Assembly (NCBI GenBank): GCA_038380435.1
Contig: JAWZYU010000007.1
Location: forward strand, 27,693,001-27,757,000
DNA from: Ryuthela nishihirai
Lineage: Eukaryota > Arthropoda > Arachnida > Araneae > Heptathelidae
Reading direction: 5' to 3'
Length of the DNA stretch: 64,000 bases
In this document: positions 35,416-47,640 of the stretch, one piece after another
How positions within the stretch are numbered: position 1 is the stretch's first letter
How the letters are laid out: each line of letters starts with the position of its first letter
The notes under the pieces: model-generated
The model's input: only the letters and a program-made list of their open reading frames with translations
What the model was told of the DNA's origin: nothing
Database searches by the model: none
Position numbers and translations under genes: made by a program

Positions 35416-36301
35416 TTTTTCACAAAATTATTTCTTCTTTTGGACGCTCTTTTAATTTTAAAATCAGCATCAGCATAAAACGAAAGAAATTTTTTTGATT
35501 TCAGGAATTTTCATTTCAAAACTGAGGAAAAGATTATCAGATTAAGCGATTAATACCGTTTGTTTTTCAAAGTATCACTTTAAACACAATGCCTGAGTGG
35601 TTGCTTTAATTAATATTATTAAATTTAAAACTAAACATAAAGCAGAGAATAGTTTGTTTTTGTTTAATAATTTTCTTGTTTCATAATTAATACAATACAC
35701 ATACAAATGTTTGTTTTATAATTACAATTTTCTTATTTAGTTAGCAAATTTTTTTCTTTCATTAGTACTTGTAATTTTGTTGTTTAATTTGTAATTACAA
35801 TTTTAGTTATTTTAATAAAAGATTTGGGGAAAAAAATCTAAGGAAAAAAACAATTTTTTTGTATAGAATTTGACTTTCGGGGAATTCTCAAGAATTCGGA
35901 TATCTGATTCCCGATTCTGGAGAATTTGAAACTGTGGAGAAAGCAGAAACCCTAGAATCTATCATGTCAGTCGGGGATTGAGTATATTATGCCTAGATAT
36001 TAAATGCATTATTAATATTATTCACCATCAGTGCGATACGAGACGCTGTTTTAGATAATGTGTATCATAAAAATTGAATGTCCTCTTAAAAATGCTGCTG
36101 GTACTTTTAAGAACATGAATGGAATGTGAAAAAATATTTAGATTCAGCTGGAAACTAAATGTTAGCATCATAAGGTTTTGGTCCCTCTCTAAATTTTGTT
36201 ATGGTACTAAGAGTTGGATATTTCATAAACAAGATTGAAGGAAGCTTTATAGTTGTGATTCCAATCTTCACACATTATGAAGTGTTAAGTGGTTTCACTA
36301 T
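35416..36301. other. AT-rich, nothing recognised
   Basis: Long A/T runs, no frame and no repeat recognised. Confidence 0.4.
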
Positions 36302-36305
36302 TTAA

Positions 36306-36830
36306 CCCTTTCACGACTAAGGGAAACATTTTTCCCATTTTAAAATTGGTGATTGTCGTATTTAATTATAACCTTATCTGCATTTTTTAAACAGAATGTC
36401 AAAATAGAACGTATGCCGAACGCAATTACGTAAACGGGAACGTTTAGAAAAAAAAAAAACTGTCAGGACGCATAATATATGTACTATGTGCAATGTCCAT
36501 CTTTGCCTCACTACCAAAAGAAATTGCTTCGCAGAATATCATAATTAGCACATCATTTTGTATAGTAATTTTATTTCATAATTTTGTATTATTTTAGTTA
36601 ACATTTTGTTCTAATAAACCAATAAATAAAAGACATTGCATAATAAGCCTAACTATAATTTGTGTTACCTTTATAGTCCATTGGGAAAAATATTTCCCAT
36701 AAAATTCCAAAAAAACTACACATTGTTATGTATTTTTCTTATGATTTTTATTTATTTTACGTCTAAACAAACTAAAATAAACAGTTACATACTAATATTT
36801 ACTCTTAGAAACCTTATGGTCCTGAAAGGG
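36306..36830. mobile_element. piggyBac-like MITE
   Basis: TTAA stands at both borders (36302-36305 and 36831-36834). The ends ccctttcacgactaagg and, reverse-complemented, ccctttcaggaccataagg form a TIR with few mismatches. A sub-terminal tttttccc pair follows. No transposase frame is present in the 525 bp. Confidence 0.85.
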
Positions 36831-36834
36831 TTAA

Positions 36835-37630
36835 GCAATGTTGAGATTTAACCACTTTTGAGCAGCATCTTGTTCAGGGAGGATACATTGGTTTGGCTAT
36901 GTTACACTCATGCAGAATTAATGATTAGAGAATAGAATCATAAACATCTGCTTAAAGGTACAGAAAAAGAGGCACAATGGGCTGGATGGACATTGTTAAA
37001 CAGGCCCTTATTAAAAATTATCCAGTGACAATCTAGTTGTTAGCAGACAGATATACCTTCTACAATTTTATTCATTTATTTAAATGAGCGTTGGAGGAAA
37101 TTTTTTCACGGGGAGGGGACAAAAAGCCTTGTGTGTTTTGTCCTCCCAAGTGGAACAATTTATATGGAGAGAAGGGTATATAGAAACATTCATTTATCCT
37201 ATATGGGGATTATAGCAATGCGAAGAACACTTAATAAACAATTTTAGGTTTAGGGATTGATTTTCTTTTATGTTTCTTACAGAAAGCGTTAAGAGGTGAT
37301 CTGCATTATTAAAAAACCAACATTTGCATGGGCGACAGCATAAATTCTTTTGGAAGTGGTGGGAAAAGGAATTCAGTATTTCACGATACACATTTTTCGG
37401 TAGAGTCATTATTCATCAATGGGTGCAGTTCCGAATCATCATGAATATGTCATACCATAATACACCAAGGATGCCTGAAAACAAAACGGAACAAAAAAAG
37501 ACACCTTGTTAATGAAAATACACGTAAAAACCTTTTTCCTTATCAATAAATAAAAATAAATGATATGCTTTCGAAAACAAAAAAACCCTGTAAAAATGGA
37601 AGATTACATTTCGTTTAAGTAAAAAAAAGA
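36835..37630. other. Unassigned sequence
   Basis: No protein or repeat recognised. Confidence 0.4.
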
Positions 37631-37641
37631 CATTGATTTTA

Positions 37642-37950
37642 AGAGATTTATCTCCCCAAAATTCCCCGGCCTGCCCACGGTCAGTAGGGGACACCGATGG
37701 ACTTGGAAAGGCCGCCGTCCCTTTGATGGGACGTTATGCCGTGGACCCTTGTGCGGGAGAGCCATATCCTGCGCACGTTAAAGAACACGCTGGATGGCCT
37801 TGACGGGAGGCTACCATCTGTCTCCCAACAGCTGTTCCAGTGGGCCCCTTCCCCAACCTTCTCTGAGCCTTGCGGGTCCATGTGACCTGGCCGTTTTGCC
37901 CATGGTGTGCAAAAAAGTGCCGCTCAGAGGTAAAACAACCCAACCCAACC
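37642..37950 (+). mobile_element. SINE-A, 5'-truncated
   Basis: It starts at agagatttatctcc, just past the tRNA head. The target duplication is cattgatttta (37631-37641 and 37951-37961). Confidence 0.92.
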
Positions 37951-37961
37951 CATTGATTTTA

Positions 37962-38430
37962 GGTACACCTGTATTATTCGTCATAAATAAATTCTTCGAT
38001 CAGTTTCCCCAACAGCAGCAACTGTCCTTCTCTCTATCCCTCCCCCCCCCCCCAATCCTGTCTCCCACGCCAGCAGTTACGCAATACAACAACTGTAATT
38101 CAGGAGACAGGCATGTTTTGAGAACTCAGGTTATCAATTAGTTGGATTCCTATATTTCATGGTTGCTTGAGAATATTGTATTCCTAATTTTTTTTCCTTT
38201 TTCAAACTGCCTATACATTCAAGAGAGATATAACGATATTGTTTGTTTTCTTTGCTAACAGAGATATTGTGAACTGTTAGCTTTTATAGAAAACTGTTTC
38301 TATGCGTAATCGCATAGCGTTGAATATAAAGGAGATTAGAAAATCGATTATTTTGGTGGTATTGACAAATTGGAACAGTAAGTAATTAGATCAAATTCTT
38401 GCACGATATTTCGTTTCTTAACTGTAAAGT
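37962..38430. other. Unassigned sequence
   Basis: Contains a C-run near 38043. Otherwise nothing recognised. Confidence 0.4.
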
Positions 38431-38441
38431 TTCAGGAAAAG

Positions 38442-38825
38442 TGGAGCGGGGGTGGCTCGGTCGGTAGCGCGCCAGGCTCGTAATCTGTAGTTCCCAGGTT
38501 CGAGTCCCAGCTGGGTCAGCGTTCAGATTTATCTCCGCAAAATTCCCCGCCCTGCCCACGGTCAGTAGGGGACACCGATGGGCTTGGAAAGGCCGCCGTC
38601 CTTCGGATGGGACGTTAAGCCGTGGCCCCGCGTACGAGAGAGCCATAACCTGTGCACGTTAAAGAACACGCTGGATGGCCTTGACGGGAGGCTACCATCT
38701 GTCTCCCAAGAGCTGTTCCAGTGGGTCCCCTCCCCCAACCTTCTCTGAGTCTTCTGGGTCCATGTGACCTGGCCATTTAGCCCATGGTGTGCAAAAAAGT
38801 GCCGCTCAGAAGTAAAACAACCCAA
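38442..38825 (+). mobile_element. SINE-A, full length
   Basis: The target duplication is ttcaggaaaag (38431-38441 and 38826-38836). Confidence 0.93.
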
Positions 38826-39129
38826 TTCAGGAAAAGTTTTTAACTTTCAATTCTTCAAGGACACTATTACTTGAATTGCGATTGTAAATTCTATTTAATT
38901 GGCATTTAAGAACATTAAGGTCAAGAATTTAAGGTGGTTTAAATAATCTTTTTTGAAAACGATTTCATAAATTTTTGTTTATTAGTTTTTCTTTTTCAAA
39001 CTGATATTCAGTAAAAATATATATTAAATATATATTCTGTTTTGTTTGCTAATGATGATTTTGAAAGATATTCAGCATACAACTCAGGCACATAACCTAC
39101 CCAGATTTAGTTATTTAGTTTCGAGGGTA

Positions 39130-39400
39130 TTAGATTTGAGTGCGATTTCCAAATTGCTAAAATATTACACCGCACAAGAAAGATTAAAACGATATTCTAT
39201 ATGGAATGAAATTTTATAGTTTTTTTTAAATCTATTTTTAGTGTCGGACATATACCATGAGGCTAAAATAAAATTATACAACGACAGCTGTTTAGGATTT
39301 CAAAGCAGGTACACAAATTTGTGATTTCGTATAAGACGAATGTATTTCATAAGTATCCGGACCCCTTGGTCCATCCCCCATCCCCCCCGGATACGCTGCT
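39130..39400. repeat. Interspersed repeat of about 270 bp (copy 1 of 3)
   Basis: It shares blocks with 42300-42570 and 48600-48845: aaattttatagtttttttt, gtcggacat, ggatttcaaagcaggta, and atttcgtataagacga. A C-rich run ends it. No TIR was defined. Confidence 0.7.
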
Positions 39401-39790
39401 GATATAAATTAAATCTTAAATACATTATTTATATACAATCATCTTTTAATACATATTACAATGATTCTTTCTGCTATTATTCTATATAAACATTTGAATG
39501 AATCTTAAATATTTCGCTTTTAAATATTTATTCGTAATTAAAATTTTGATTTTTTTATGCACATTTGCATTTTAAAGAGTCTATTTTTAAATATTTATTT
39601 ACATTGAAATTTCGATTCTTAATGCATATTTGTAGTTTAAATATTTCATTTCTATACTATTTGCATTTTTATAAAACACATTTAATTTTATTATTTACAT
39701 ACACTTGGATTTTTAATAGTGTCTTATTGCTATATGTTTTAAATATTGGGTAATTTATAAAGTTTTGGATTATTATTGTTATTCAGAACA
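39401..39790. other. AT-rich, nothing recognised
   Basis: No feature recognised. Confidence 0.4.
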
Positions 39791-39798
39791 CTGTAAAC

Positions 39799-40023
39799 CA
39801 GGCGTCGGCAACCTATGACCCGTGGGTCACCAAGTGACCCATTTAATAATTTCAAGTGACCCACTTGAGTTCCGCAAATAAAGTATAATATATAAAAATA
39901 AATCTATATTTAAGTATAATATATAAAAATAAATTATACTTTATTTGCAGAACTCAAGTGGGTCACTTGAAATTATTAAATGGGTCACTTGGTGACCCGC
40001 GGGTCACAGGTTGCCGACGCCTG
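39799..40023. mobile_element. hAT MITE, palindromic, perfect target duplication
   Basis: The ends are caggcgtcggcaacct and its reverse complement. The arms (gggtcaccaagtgaccc and beyond) pair over about 90 bp around an AT-rich centre. The 8-bp duplication ctgtaaac is perfect (39791-39798 and 40024-40031), as expected for hAT. It is non-coding. Confidence 0.93.
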
Positions 40024-40031
40024 CTGTAAAC

Positions 40032-40367
40032 GGTTTGAAATCGGCACCTTACAATCCAGAATTCTTTATTATTTTACAACGGGTAACTATTAAGAAAGCG
40101 ATCTACATTTAAAAAATGCCTTTAAGGAAACACAAAAATTTATTGAGTTGTTAGTTGCACAAAAAATGAAGTGTTAAATAATGATTCATTAGTTGCACAC
40201 AAAAAAAAGAAGGCCTTTAAGAATGTTCCATTTTTTTCCTCTCCCAAACATTAGCATTGTCGGATGTAAATAATTATCGTCGGCCATTTCAAAAGTATTT
40301 ACTTGCGCCATTTTATTGCAAATTTTCTCTTGAGTCCTTCAACTACGGCGCAGTAAAACTCAAGACA
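40032..40367. other. Unassigned sequence
   Basis: Nothing recognised. Confidence 0.4.
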
Positions 40368-40381
40368 CAAAGAGAGGACAG

Positions 40382-40767
40382 GGTTAGGTTGTTTTACCTC
40401 TGAGCGACACTTTTTTGCACACCATGGGCTAAATGGCCAGGTCACATGGACCCCGAAGGCTCAGAGAAGGTTGGGGGAGGGGACCCACTGGAACAGCTGT
40501 TGGGAGACAGATGGTAACCTCCCGTCAAGGCCATCCAGCGTGTTCTTTAACGTGCACAGAGTATGACTCTCCCGAACACGGGGCCACGGCTTAACGTCCC
40601 ATCCGACGGACGGCGGCCTTTCCAAGCTCATCTGTGTCCCCTACTGACCGTGGGCAGGGCGGGGAATTTTGCGGAGATAAATCTCAACGCTGACCCAGCT
40701 GGGACTCGAACCTGGGAACTACAGATTGCGAGCCTGGCGCGCTACCAACTGAGCCACCCCCGCCCCT
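40382..40767 (-). mobile_element. SINE-A, full length
   Basis: The target duplication is caaagagaggacag (40368-40381 and 40768-40781). Confidence 0.93.
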
Positions 40768-40781
40768 CAAAGAGAGGACAG

Positions 40782-42046
40782 AAGAGAAAGCCTGTTACAT
40801 TTAATTTCGTTTAAAAATTAAAAATCACAAAAAGAGTAGAAACAAAAAGGTGTAGATTTAGGTGGGAATGTAATATCGGATCGTCAATGTTACGTAACAC
40901 AAAGGCACAGAAAAAAAAACACTTACTGAATATATTGTTATATTTTAATGTTGTTTTAACTGCCCTCTGGCTTCTTTATAATCAACTAGTGAAGTCAAAT
41001 AGGTTAATCCTAATTAGTAATTACTAGACATATTTTGAAAATTAACTTTAACTGACATTTACTATTACTGTGTTGCCATTTGTTTACATTTAATGAAATA
41101 TTATTTACATTTGTAGCCACAAGCAATACATTTCAGTCATTAACAAATATTCACAGATGTAAATGTGTTCATTGTTAGTGTTTCATATTCATTGAAATGT
41201 GTATCTACAAAATTACTGAATCACCAGTTATATCTCTCTAAACTCTGGCACCTCTAAATCCCTATGGGGACAGAATTTCAAACCGTTTGCCATTGAGTTC
41301 ATTGTTTACATCAGTTTATCGTGTTTAATTATCCACCGTTAATTATCGCAGTGAATTGCGCACAAAATTAATAAAATCGCATTTTAAATAATAGTAGCGT
41401 AAATTGAAAATTTGAAATGAACTCAATAAATGTGAAAAGAGAGTAATTCTTAGGTTTCGAACTCGGATTCTATTATAGAGATTTGAAATTTTATCGCTTC
41501 AAATTTCTGTTTCAGTTTCAACGCATTCCTTAAAACCTTTCCTCTCTTAATGAAGTGCAAAAATAAAAGTTGTTTTAAGCTCTACCTTCGGTTCTATCAT
41601 AGACAGGAACTTTATTTTTTTAACTCAACAAGGCGTTACACGGTAACCGTAAGAAAAATGTGGGATCTGAAGTGGTTCGAGGTTTTAAATCCCGTTCTAT
41701 TATAGGCAAGGTTTTTAATCTTTGACGGAATACGAGGTGGCACAGAAGAAATCCGTGGGTTTGAGACTTGCTTTCAAATATTTGGGAAACTTCGGGAGAT
41801 TTTAATGTGTTGAAAAACAGATTATTTTTCCAAAAGGAAAAGATGTGGCCGTCCGTTGGTAATCTTCTAGTTGCAGCTACTTCAACATGCATTGTCGCGA
41901 CGATGTTTGGAAGAAACACAATTCCAGGTGCAGTTTTTCTCAATGAAAAAAAAGCTGATGAACTCGAAAGTGTAAACTTTGTTTTAAAATCTGACGCAAA
42001 AACTGATCCAATATGAGCAAAACACTGCGAAACGACTGTAAAACAA
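40782..42046. other. Unassigned sequence
   Basis: No protein recognised. Three weak echoes of a ggttctatcatagac/ttctattatag phrase at 41467, 41590 and 41694 hint at very old repeats. A 186-codon minus-strand frame at 41620-42180 runs into a SINE-B and shows no known domain. Confidence 0.4.
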
Positions 42047-42232
42047 AAAATAAATAAATCCCCCTTCAAGCAGCTGCTTGCCACAGAGGTCTGACAAGAG
42101 CCTGTCAGTTTATGCGCCATAGCAGAACATCTATGAGGTTGTGGAGGGGACCTCAGTAGAATAACGACATGAAGATCCATACCTTTTGATCAGTAGCCAA
42201 ACGCGGTAATCACTCGGCCACGGGACGGCTTA
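42047..42232 (-). mobile_element. SINE-B, near complete
   Basis: On the minus strand it has a box A (ccgtggccgagtgatta), then the ctactgaggtcc body and the aagcagctgcttgaagggg 3' end. Box B is mutated. Confidence 0.75.
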
Positions 42233-42299
42233 CCAGGCACATATCCAGCATTTATTTTTTATTTTTTTATCTTGTTTTGGGGGGGAGGACTAGAATAAA

Positions 42300-42570
42300 A
42301 CCTGTAGGGTTCCCCAATTACTAAAATACTCCACTGTACATAAATGGTTAAAATAATATTCAATATGGGATAAAAGTTTGCCATTTTTTTTTAAATCTAG
42401 GTTTTCGGCGACATAAATAAAAATATGGGACTTAAATAAAAATATCCGTAAATATTGTTTTTGATTTAAAATCGAATACACAAGGTCGATATTTCGTATA
42501 AGACGATAGGATTTAGGGGAACTGAGCCCCCCCCCCCCCCTGGTCCATCTTTCCCCTGGATGGGTAGGTG
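42300..42570. repeat. Interspersed repeat of about 270 bp (copy 2 of 3)
   Basis: Same blocks as 39130-39400, more diverged, again ending in a long C-run (about 42527-42540). Confidence 0.65.
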
Positions 42571-43199
42571 CTTGGAACCCTCCAAGTATCATTATCTTAC
42601 TACTCATACTTTCCGCGATTTCTATCTAGAAGAAAGCCTTGCCTCATACCTACTCCTACATAAATGTAGTCATGAAGATAAGAATTTTATGTTACATAAG
42701 TGTGGTATTATTCATGCACATTTCCATTTGAAATATATTATCTGTGAACATTTACACTTTATTGCATTATTGATATACGTTTTTAAGTACTGTTCAATTT
42801 ACAAACACTTATGAATTAAAGAAATATTAAAAACTCAAAGTGTTATTTGGAAATATTGCTTTATTATTTACATCAATTGCGTATGTTTAATTATCCACCA
42901 TTAATTACCGTATTTAATTATGCACAAAATTAAGAAACGTGCATTTAAGGAAAAGCTCAAAGAAGCTCCTTCCTTGCAAATAAATTTCAGAACCACCTCA
43001 AGATCCGGAATCTGCCACTCAGGTGCCGTTTCTGAATCTTCAACCCTCAATCTCGCAAATTCCCTAATCAACGACGCATTTACTGCATGCCACAAATTGG
43101 AAACTATAAAACTCTGCAAAGCACAGAAACTTACAGAGATCCCTAAATATTCTGTTAATATTCATTTAGATGCTGCTGATGAAACACGAGGAAGTTACA
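42571..43199. other. Unassigned sequence
   Basis: A 152-codon plus-strand frame (42920-43378) starts here with ATG. I recognise no domain, and its last third is low-complexity Gly/Arg from a G-rich run. Confidence 0.4.
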
Positions 43200-43700
43200 T
43201 CTTGGGAAACATTGTTCGTTCACGGTACGATGACTGTCTGATGACCACTTTACTTCGCAGAGTTTTCCCCTCCTGTGGAAGTGCGGGGGGAGGGGGGAGG
43301 GGGCAGTGTGACGTCTCGAAAGCCCTATTAGTCAGAGTTGATGAGAACGGAGTTACATCGTGGTCCACCACGCGCTAAGTGACAGCACCATCCATAAGGA
43401 GTGTCGGATTTGCAGCAAGGCGTGCCGTCACCCGGCTGCATCTGCCGCCCGCGCACGTTTGTGCTTGCTCTTCCCTCAAGCTGACGTTGGAGGAGGAGGA
43501 GAGTTTAATCTGTGTGCCACGTTGTGCGGGTGTAGGGGGCAGAGTGTGGCAAAGAAGGAGGAGATCAGGATTCTCAGAAGCTTCGCCACCGACAGACAAG
43601 GAAGGTTTATTGATTTTCCTTTTCCTTTGTGAAGAGATGTTGAGATGGAAAGATAAATGGAATATTGATGGGGGAGGATGCTCAGATCTGGTGCTAATAC
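43200..43700. other. GC- and CpG-rich island
   Basis: This 500-bp stretch stands out by composition, with many CpG (gtgccgtcacccgg, gccgcccgcgcacg). It does not match the repeats here. Overlapping frames run on both strands (for example 43375-43728 minus and 43379-43711 plus), as high GC allows. It could be an exon or promoter-proximal region of an unseen gene, or an old GC-rich repeat. Confidence 0.4.
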
Positions 43701-43835
43701 TTTGGATGTAATTTTTGGAAAGACACATTTACATTTTTGTGACTGTTTCTTCTAATTAGCATGCTATACTACTTCTTAATATATTTTCAAATAGTTTGAT
43801 GCAGTGTCCAATAGTGAGCGATTCCAGATTTCTAG

Positions 43836-44095
43836 CCGATGGGCTTGGAAAGCACGCCGTCGTCGGATGGGACGTTAAGCCGCGGCCCCGTGTGCTGGAG
43901 AGTCACCTCCTGTGCACGTTAAAGAACACGCTGGATGGCCTGGACGGGAGGCTACCATCTGTCTCCCAATAGCTGTTCCAGTGAGTCCTCTCCCCAACAT
44001 TCTCTGAGCCTTCGGGGTCCTTGTGACCTGGTAATTTAGCCCATGGTGTGCAAAAAAAGTGCCGCTCAGAGGTAAAACAACACAACCCAATCCAT
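43836..44095 (+). mobile_element. SINE-A, 5'-truncated
   Basis: It starts in the gatgggcttggaaag block. A short duplication atttctag flanks it (43828-43835 and 44096-44103). Confidence 0.85.
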
Positions 44096-44147
44096 ATTTC
44101 TAGAGAAAAGAGTAAGGTTCCCATTTCTATATATCATTGTCATGAGA

Positions 44148-44500
44148 GTTGGTTTTTTTTTTATCTCTGAGTGACACGTTTTTGGCACACAACGGGCTAA
44201 ATGGCCAGGTCATGAGGACACCAAAGTATCACAAATGGTTGGGGGAAGGGAACCCATTGGACAGCTGTTAGGAGACACATGGTATCTTCCTGTCAAGACC
44301 ATCCAGTGTGTTCCTTAACGTCCCAGGGCATGGGGTTCCCGCACAAGGAACCGTAGCTTTACGTTCCATTACGTGCTGCCGGCGGCCTTTCCAAACCTAT
44401 CGGTGTCCCCTACTGATAGAGGGAAGAATAGTAATTGAAGGAGAAATTTCTCAGTATACATATTTGGGATCCTAACCCGGGAACTACAGATTCCGGGAAC
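44148..44500 (-). mobile_element. SINE-A, old copy
   Basis: A diverged full-body copy (tatctctgagtgacacg, then cgggaactacagattcc at the head end). Box B is damaged. Confidence 0.7.
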
Positions 44501-44639
44501 CACCGAGTCCGTACTACCACCTTTATCTTGACCACCGAACAACTCCTTTGCCACTCTTCCTCGTCCATCGACCACGCATTTTTATCATTTCAACCACTAT
44601 CGAGCAGACACTGCCATTTATTTCTCGATCACCGAGCAG

Positions 44640-45645
44640 CACCGCAACCTTTTTTGTGACCACTTAGCAGATACGGCCACATTTTTCTAAAACACCAAAT
44701 GGACACAGCGATCTTTTCTAGAACACCAAGTGAACATTGCCGTCTTTTTTCATTTTACAACACTAAATGGACATTACGATCTATTTTAGAACACCAAGTG
44801 AACGTTGCCGCCTTTTTTTCTTCCTATAACACCTAATGAACACTACGATCTATTTTACAACACTACGATCTATTTTACAACACTACGATCTATTTCAAAT
44901 TTCAGTGAAGAATTTGAGAAATTTTAGAACACCAAGTGAACTTTGCCGTGATTTTTCTTTTTACATCACTAAATGGACATTACGATCTATTTTAGAACAC
45001 TACGATCAATTTCAAAATTCAGTAAAGAATTTGAGAAATTTTAGAACACCAAGTGAACATTACCGTCTTTTTTCTTTTTACAACACTAAATGGACATTAC
45101 GATCTATTTTAGAACACCAAGTGAACATTGCCACCTTTTTACTTTCTGTAACACCAAATGGACTCTGCGATATATTTTAGAACACCAAGTGAACATCGCC
45201 ACCTTTCTTCTTTCTATAACACCAAATGCACACTGCAATCTATTTTAGAACATCAAGTGAACATTGCCGCCTTTTATCTTCCTATAACACTAAATGGACA
45301 CTGCGATCTAATTTAAAATACAAAGTGAACATTGCCATCTTTCTTCTTTTTATAACACCAAATGGACTCTGTGATCTATTTTAGAACACCAAGTGAACGT
45401 TGCCGTCTTTTTCCTTTTTACAACACCAAATGGACACTGCGATCTATTTTAGAACACCAAGTGAACATCGCCACCTTTTTTCTTTCTGTAACACCAAATG
45501 GACTCTGCGACCTATTTTAGAACACCAAGTGAACATCGCCACCTTTTTTCTTTCTATAACACCAAATGGACACTGCGATCTATTTTAGAACATCAAGTGA
45601 ACATTGCCGCCTTTTTCTAGAACACCAAGTGGACACTGCGAGAAG
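44640..45645. repeat. ~68-bp tandem repeat, about 13 diverged units
   Basis: Each unit joins two half-motifs, agaacaccaagtgaacattg and acaccaaatggacactgcg, separated by a T/C-rich stretch. The halves are themselves related, so the 68-bp unit is probably a duplicated 34-bp unit. Order and length vary at the left end. Confidence 0.88.
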
Positions 45646-46375
45646 CATACCAAAACTCAAACTCACGTGGCTATACTGTTTATTGATTACTGCGTATAAA
45701 AATAAGATTTTCAAATTTCAGTAAAGAATCTATTATCTGTGTTCCCATTTGCCAGTTGTTATCACCTAGGCTTTTAGAAATTGTGGGAGGGATTTCTTGA
45801 GTTTTCCTGTGAAAATAGATTAAAAATAGAAAAATTAATACTAAATAGATTAGTATAGATTTCCATTGGGGAGGGTTAAAAAAATATAAGGGGGATCATT
45901 TTAATATTTTGTTCAAATATTTTGGGAATCACTGCCTTACACTTACCACTAACACGGAAACTGAATTTCAGGCTGTTCTAATTTTCAATGGGTGTGTTCT
46001 ATTTTTTACCATGGAAAAATATAGGAGGAAAATATCTAAATTGACACTACTCTAGGCTACATTTGATCTCCAGTGGGGTAAACATACTTTATGGGTGTGC
46101 AGAGGAAAACCTGTGCCAGTACTGCTCAGTTAACATTCCGAGAAATACAAAAAGCACAAGGGGTTAAGAACTGATACTTCTTTAGCATGGAAGAATACAA
46201 ATAATCCTTACGCCTCACTGTAAAGAAAGATTTGAAGTTCGGTAAATTCTCCAACATTTTGCTTCAGCAAACGCATGTTACTGACATATAGAAAATACCC
46301 ATCACCACGTCACGTTATTTCATTAAAATGACATTTGCTCTACACAAATATTCCTCCATTTGGAGGGTGGGGTGT
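45646..46375. other. Unassigned sequence
   Basis: Nothing recognised. Confidence 0.4.
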
Positions 46376-46760
46376 GAAGGGGCTCAGCTTGTAGCGTGCT
46401 ATGCTCCTAATATGCAGTTCCCAGGTTCGAATCGCATCTGGGTTAGAGATGAGATTTGTTTCCACAAAACTCTTCGCCTTGACCTCGATCAGTAGAGGAC
46501 ATCCATGGACTTCAAAAAGACCGCCGCCCGGCGGATGGGACGTTAAGCCGTGGTCCCATATGCAGAAGAGCCATACCCTCTGCACGTTAAAGAACACGCT
46601 GAATGGCCTTGAGGGGAAGCTACCATCTGTCTCCTAACACTATCCAGTGGGTTCCCTCCCCCCAACCTTCTTTGAACCATTGGGGTCCTTGTGACTTGAC
46701 CATTTAGTCCATTGCGTACAAAAAAAAAGCGCCGCTCAGAGGTAAAACAATCCGATCAAT
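46376..46760 (+). mobile_element. SINE-A, old full-length copy
   Basis: Head to tail is recognisable but diverged (box B ggttcgaatcg; tail aacaatccgatc). No target duplication is seen. Confidence 0.8.
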
Positions 46761-46969
46761 AAAATTTTGAACAAATAGCGATCAAATCAGTTGTTAAGAC
46801 CTGTTACTTAAAGGTTTCTATACGAAAAAAATTATTCAAGGCATTTTCGATCACCCACTGAAACAGATATAACGAAAAAACTTGCATCCGCCAAAGGGCC
46901 TACTAACCACAAGTGCTTAGGGCTAACCCTTTCTTAAATAATTTTCACTGTTAATTCATAACTTCACTG

Positions 46970-47360
46970 AGTTGGGTTGTTTTACCTCTGAGCCGCACTT
47001 TTTTTGCACACCATGGGCTAAATGGCCAGGTCACATGGACCCCGAAGGCTCAGAGAAGGTTGGGGGAGGGGACCCACTGGAACAGCTGTTGGGAGACAGA
47101 TGGTAGCCTCCCGTCAAGGCCATCCAGCGTGTTCTTCAACGTGCACAGGATATGGCTCTCCCGCACACGGGACCACGGCTTAACGTCCCATCCGACGGAC
47201 GGCGGCCTTTCCAAGCCCATCGGTGTCCCCTACTGACCGTGGGCAGAGCTGGGAGTTTTTGCGGAGATAAATCTCAACGCTGACCCAGCTGGGACTCGAA
47301 CCTGGGAACTACAGATTACGAGCCTGGCGCGCTACCGACTGAGCCCCCCCCCCCGCCCCC
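46970..47360 (-). mobile_element. SINE-A, full length
   Basis: The target duplication is cataacttcactg (46957-46969 and 47361-47373). The head's leading G-run is expanded. Confidence 0.93.
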
Positions 47361-47397
47361 CATAACTTCACTGTGAAGAAGTCTCATTACGTCCAGC

Positions 47398-47640
47398 AGG
47401 CCCGGATCGAGAACAATAGAGGGGGGGGGGGCGGTCAACTGACGTAATCTATCACGCAAAAAACTAAAAAATGGGGCCAAGAAACTGGATTTCCATTACA
47501 GTACAGCATTTTCCCCTCTGTTTTACAGGTCTTTAAAAATTTCTTTAAAATATACGAGCGAGAAATATGGAAAAGTTTCATATTTTCAATGGGGCGGGGG
47601 GGAGAGTTAATAGCTCCCTTGTCATGTCCCTATTGTCAAT
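47398..47640. repeat. Old hAT-like repeat (G-run family), copy 1
   Basis: It starts aggcccggatcgag, then a G-run, aactggatttccattac, ttttacaggtctttaaaaatttctt, and a second G-run. The same order occurs at 52065-52310 and 54246-54530. Ends like cagggccggatctagg suggest a hAT MITE. Confidence 0.6.

Noticed and set aside
41440..41760. Possible ~110-bp degenerate tandem repeat
   Set aside because: Only three weak echoes of one phrase; not enough to call.
41620..42180. 186-residue minus-strand frame
   Set aside because: It starts inside a SINE-B and shows no domain; it overlaps AT-rich old repeats.
42920..43378. 152-residue plus-strand frame
   Set aside because: No recognisable domain; the C-terminal part is G-run-derived low complexity. 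Kept only as part of the CpG-rich observation.
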